Position numbers and translations under genes: made by a program. A stretch of 64,000 nucleotides of DNA, taken from contig NZ_JACYFU010000003.1 in assembly GCF_014837245.1 (NCBI RefSeq), positions 62,001 through 126,000 on the forward strand, read 5' to 3'. The notes below the pieces were generated by a model. It ran no database searches and had not been told where the DNA came from. It was given only the letters and a program-made list of their open reading frames with translations. The stretch is from Devosia oryzisoli (lineage in GTDB: Bacteria > Pseudomonadota > Alphaproteobacteria > Rhizobiales > Devosiaceae). This document shows, piece after piece, positions 62,077-64,000 of the stretch; the stretch's first letter is position 1, and the number at the start of each line of letters is the position of its first letter.

Positions 62077-63477
62077 ATGCCCAGCCCGACCGACTACGCG
62101 GTCAAGGACATTTCCCTTGCCGACTATGGCCGCAAGGAAATCACCATTGCCGAAATCGAGATGCCGGGCCTGATGGCGATCCGGGCCGAATATGCGGCCA
62201 GCCAGCCGCTCAAGGGCGCGCGCATCGCTGGTTCGTTGCACATGACGGTGCAGACCGCCGTGCTGATCGAGACGCTGGTGGCGCTGGGCGCCGATGTGCG
62301 CTGGGTCTCGTGCAACATCTTCTCGACCCAGGATCATGCCGCGGCGGCCATCGCGGCGGCCGGCGTGCCGGTCTTTGCGCACAAGGGCGAGACGCTCGAG
62401 GAATATTGGGCCTTCACCGACCGCATGATGGAGTGGGGCGATGGCGGCACGCCCAACCTAATCCTGGACGATGGCGGCGACGCCACCATGCTGGTCCTGA
62501 CGGGCGCCAAGGCAGAGACCGATCCTTCCGTCCTCGATAAGCCTGGCAACGAGGAAGAAGAGATCTTCTTTGCCACCATCCGGAAGCGCCTTGCGACACA
62601 TCCGAATTTCTATTCGCGCATCCGCGCCGCCATCAAGGGCGTCTCGGAAGAGACCACCACGGGCGTGATGCGGCTTTATCAGCTCCATGCGCGCGGCGAA
62701 CTGCCGTTCCCCGCCATCAACGTCAACGACAGCGTCACCAAGTCGAAGTTCGACAACAAGTACGGCACGCGCGAGAGCCTAGTGGACGCCATCCGCCGCG
62801 GCACCGACGTCATGCTGGCCGGCAAGGTGGCGATCGTTTGCGGCTATGGCGACGTGGGCAAGGGTTCGGCAGAATCGCTGCGCGGCGCCGGGGCCCGCGT
62901 TCTGGTGACCGAAGTCGATCCCATCTGCGCGCTGCAGGCGGCCATGGAAGGCTTTGAGGTGGTGACGCTCGAAGAGGCGGCGCCGCGTGCGGATATCGTG
63001 GTGACCGCTACGGGCAACCGCGATGTCCTCATGGTCGATGACATGCGCAAGCTCAAGGACATGGCCATCGTCTGCAATATCGGGCACTTCGACAACGAGA
63101 TCGACGTGCTGGGCCTGCGCAATTTCAAGTGGACCAATGTGAAGCCGCAGGTGGACATGATCGAGCAGCCCAATGGCAACCGGCTGATCCTTCTCTCCGA
63201 GGGGCGCCTCGTCAACCTCGGCAACGCCACGGGCCACCCGAGCTTCGTGATGTCGGCCAGCTTCTCCAATCAGACCCTTGCCCAGATCGAACTCTGGACC
63301 AATGGCGACCGGCTCGAAAAGCGCGTGCACGTGCTGCCCAAGCATCTCGACGAGAAGGTCGCCGAACTGCACCTGGCCAAGCTCGGGGCCAAGCTCACCA
63401 AGCTCACCGAAAAGCAGGCTGACTATATCGGTGTCTCGGTCGAAGGTCCGTTCAAGTCGAGCGAGTATCGCTACTAA
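62077..63477 (+). CDS. ahcY: S-adenosylhomocysteine hydrolase (adenosylhomocysteinase)
   Basis: 466 residues, full length of the longer bacterial type. NAD-binding [20 protein letters not shown], catalytic region [20 protein letters not shown] in pieces, and the C-terminal KSSEYRY end. It cleaves S-adenosylhomocysteine to adenosine and homocysteine. GGAG precedes the ATG. A palindrome and a strong terminator frame the gene, so it is a single unit. Confidence 0.96.
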   Translation: MPSPTDYAVKDISLADYGRKEITIAEIEMPGLMAIRAEYAASQPLKGARIAGSLHMTVQTAVLIETLVALGADVRWVSCNIFSTQDHAAAAIAAAGVPVFAHKGETLEEYWAFTDRMMEWGDGGTPNLILDDGGDATMLVLTGAKAETDPSVLDKPGNEEEEIFFATIRKRLATHPNFYSRIRAAIKGVSEETTTGVMRLYQLHARGELPFPAINVNDSVTKSKFDNKYGTRESLVDAIRRGTDVMLAGKVAIVCGYGDVGKGSAESLRGAGARVLVTEVDPICALQAAMEGFEVVTLEEAAPRADIVVTATGNRDVLMVDDMRKLKDMAIVCNIGHFDNEIDVLGLRNFKWTNVKPQVDMIEQPNGNRLILLSEGRLVNLGNATGHPSFVMSASFSNQTLAQIELWTNGDRLEKRVHVLPKHLDEKVAELHLAKLGAKLTKLTEKQADYIGVSVEGPFKSSEYRY

Positions 63478-63503
63478 GGCCAATCCGGTTCTTGAGAACA
63501 ACA

Positions 63504-63535
63504 GGGCCCGCGCCGGCAGCGCGGGCCCTTCTTTT
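63504..63535 (+). terminator. Rho-independent terminator of ahcY
   Basis: GGGCCCGCGC-CGGCA-GCGCGGGCCC, a perfect 10-bp stem, followed by TTCTTTT. 26 bases after the ahcY stop. Confidence 0.88.
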
Positions 63536-63817
63536 CGGTGCAAAGACGACGACGTTTACACTTTTTAAACGTTCCTGCTTCGTTCGCCGTCAAGCACTGC
63601 TTTGCTGCTTTGCCCGCAAAGCACAGGCAGGAAGACTCTTTTTCGCGATTCCAGCGACCGGTATGGTCAGAGTGATTCGGGCCGTGGGGGGACACGCGGC
63701 CGGTTGGGGCAGTCGGAATCGCGTAGCGAGGCCAGTGTTGGCCGCCCTGTTTCTGTGCCAGTACCGGCCTTTCGGGCCGGATAGTTCACTTGCGACAACA
63801 ACAGACGAGGGCAATCC
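63536..63817. other. Intergenic region after ahcY
   Basis: 282 bases without a gene. A small hairpin CCGGCC-TTTCG-GGCCGG lies at 63764-63780, about 37 bases upstream of the next start codon. The promoter of the sensor gene presumably lies here. Confidence 0.5.
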
Positions 63818-64000
63818 ATGGCGCCGGTCCGGCCCCGGAAACAATGGGGATTCGCAGCTTTGAGCGCAGCGCCCCTTACCCTTGTCACCGCCGTCCCAGC
63901 GCTGGCACAGGGCTTCTCCAAGGCGTCGATGGGCATGGTGGCTCCGCTGGCCGTCGCCCTGGGCGCTGGTGGCGTTGCCCTCATCGGGCTGGCCCTGATG
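63818..64000 (+). CDS. Membrane sensor protein, probably sensor histidine kinase (partial start)
   Basis: 61 codons from ATG 63818 (GAGG upstream) run off the window. A signal-like part ending ALAQ is followed by a membrane span (VAPLAVALGAGGVALIGLALM). In Rhizobiales a PAS-type histidine kinase gene usually follows ahcY, so that identity is inferred from position; no kinase motif lies within the window. Confidence 0.55.
   Translation, partial: MAPVRPRKQWGFAALSAAPLTLVTAVPALAQGFSKASMGMVAPLAVALGAGGVALIGLALM

Overview
The window reads as chromosomal DNA of a GC-rich alphaproteobacterium of the order Hyphomicrobiales (Rhizobiales), most likely near Devosia. The reasons are the chvI-chvG-hprK-EIIA-HPr block next to pckA, ahcY followed by the start of what looks like a membrane sensor gene, a RirA iron regulator, full CtrA-type TTAA-N7-TTAA boxes, and many ABC uptake systems with LacI and GntR regulators. 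The genus is an inference; no rRNA is present.

Layout. 1-1.5 kb: the 5' half of a sugar ABC ATPase gene and a decayed IS91-type element. 1.5-12.5 kb: a catabolic island for four-carbon acid sugars. It holds OtnI-type isomerase, an SDR, a homoserine-dehydrogenase-like protein with a SAF domain, a tripartite tricarboxylate-type transporter (tctA, tctB, tctC) and PdxA2. It also holds a GntR/FCD regulator, a DUF1537 kinase, an OtnC-type aldolase and DenD. Together these could take D-erythronate and D-threonate to dihydroxyacetone phosphate. 12.6-16 kb: a class A beta-lactamase, a RidA protein, then a scar zone with a LysR stub, truncated phage portal and protease/capsid genes, and the 3' half of an initiator tRNA gene. 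16-18 kb: small stand-alone genes (flavin oxidase-like, NIPSNAP, receiver domain).

18-24.6 kb: an oxidative sugar pair (SMP-30 lactonase and sugar 1-dehydrogenase), a VOC protein, glycerate 2-kinase, an isolated DUF1045-phnM-phnN operon and three small proteins. 25-32 kb: LacI regulator, ABC-F ATPase, rirA, an IHF-like gene, SIMPL protein, Gfo/Idh oxidoreductase and a YihY/BrkB membrane protein. 32-38 kb: a complete dipeptide-type ABC operon (dppABCDF order). 38-46 kb: aldo/keto reductase, a LacI regulator divergent from a GH38 alpha-mannosidase with a perfect palindrome between them, and a CHASE-PAS-GGDEF-EAL protein. 46-51 kb: ugpBAEC for glycerol-3-phosphate-type uptake. 51-55 kb: methylmalonyl-CoA epimerase, gamma-carbonic anhydrase, SelO, a HAD phosphatase and a cell-wall hydrolase behind CtrA boxes. 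55-64 kb: pckA, chvI/chvG, the PTS-like regulatory trio, a repeat cluster, a DUF2937 gene, ahcY and the start of a membrane sensor gene.

The main theme is scavenging: three complete uptake systems, each with its own binding protein. In all three the binding-protein gene is separated from the first membrane-component gene by a strong intergenic hairpin, which would allow differential expression. The best candidate for undescribed biology is the C4 acid sugar island. It pairs a TctABC-type carrier with two converging pathways and contains two oxidoreductases with no assigned step. All statements on homology come from reading motifs by eye; no database search was run.
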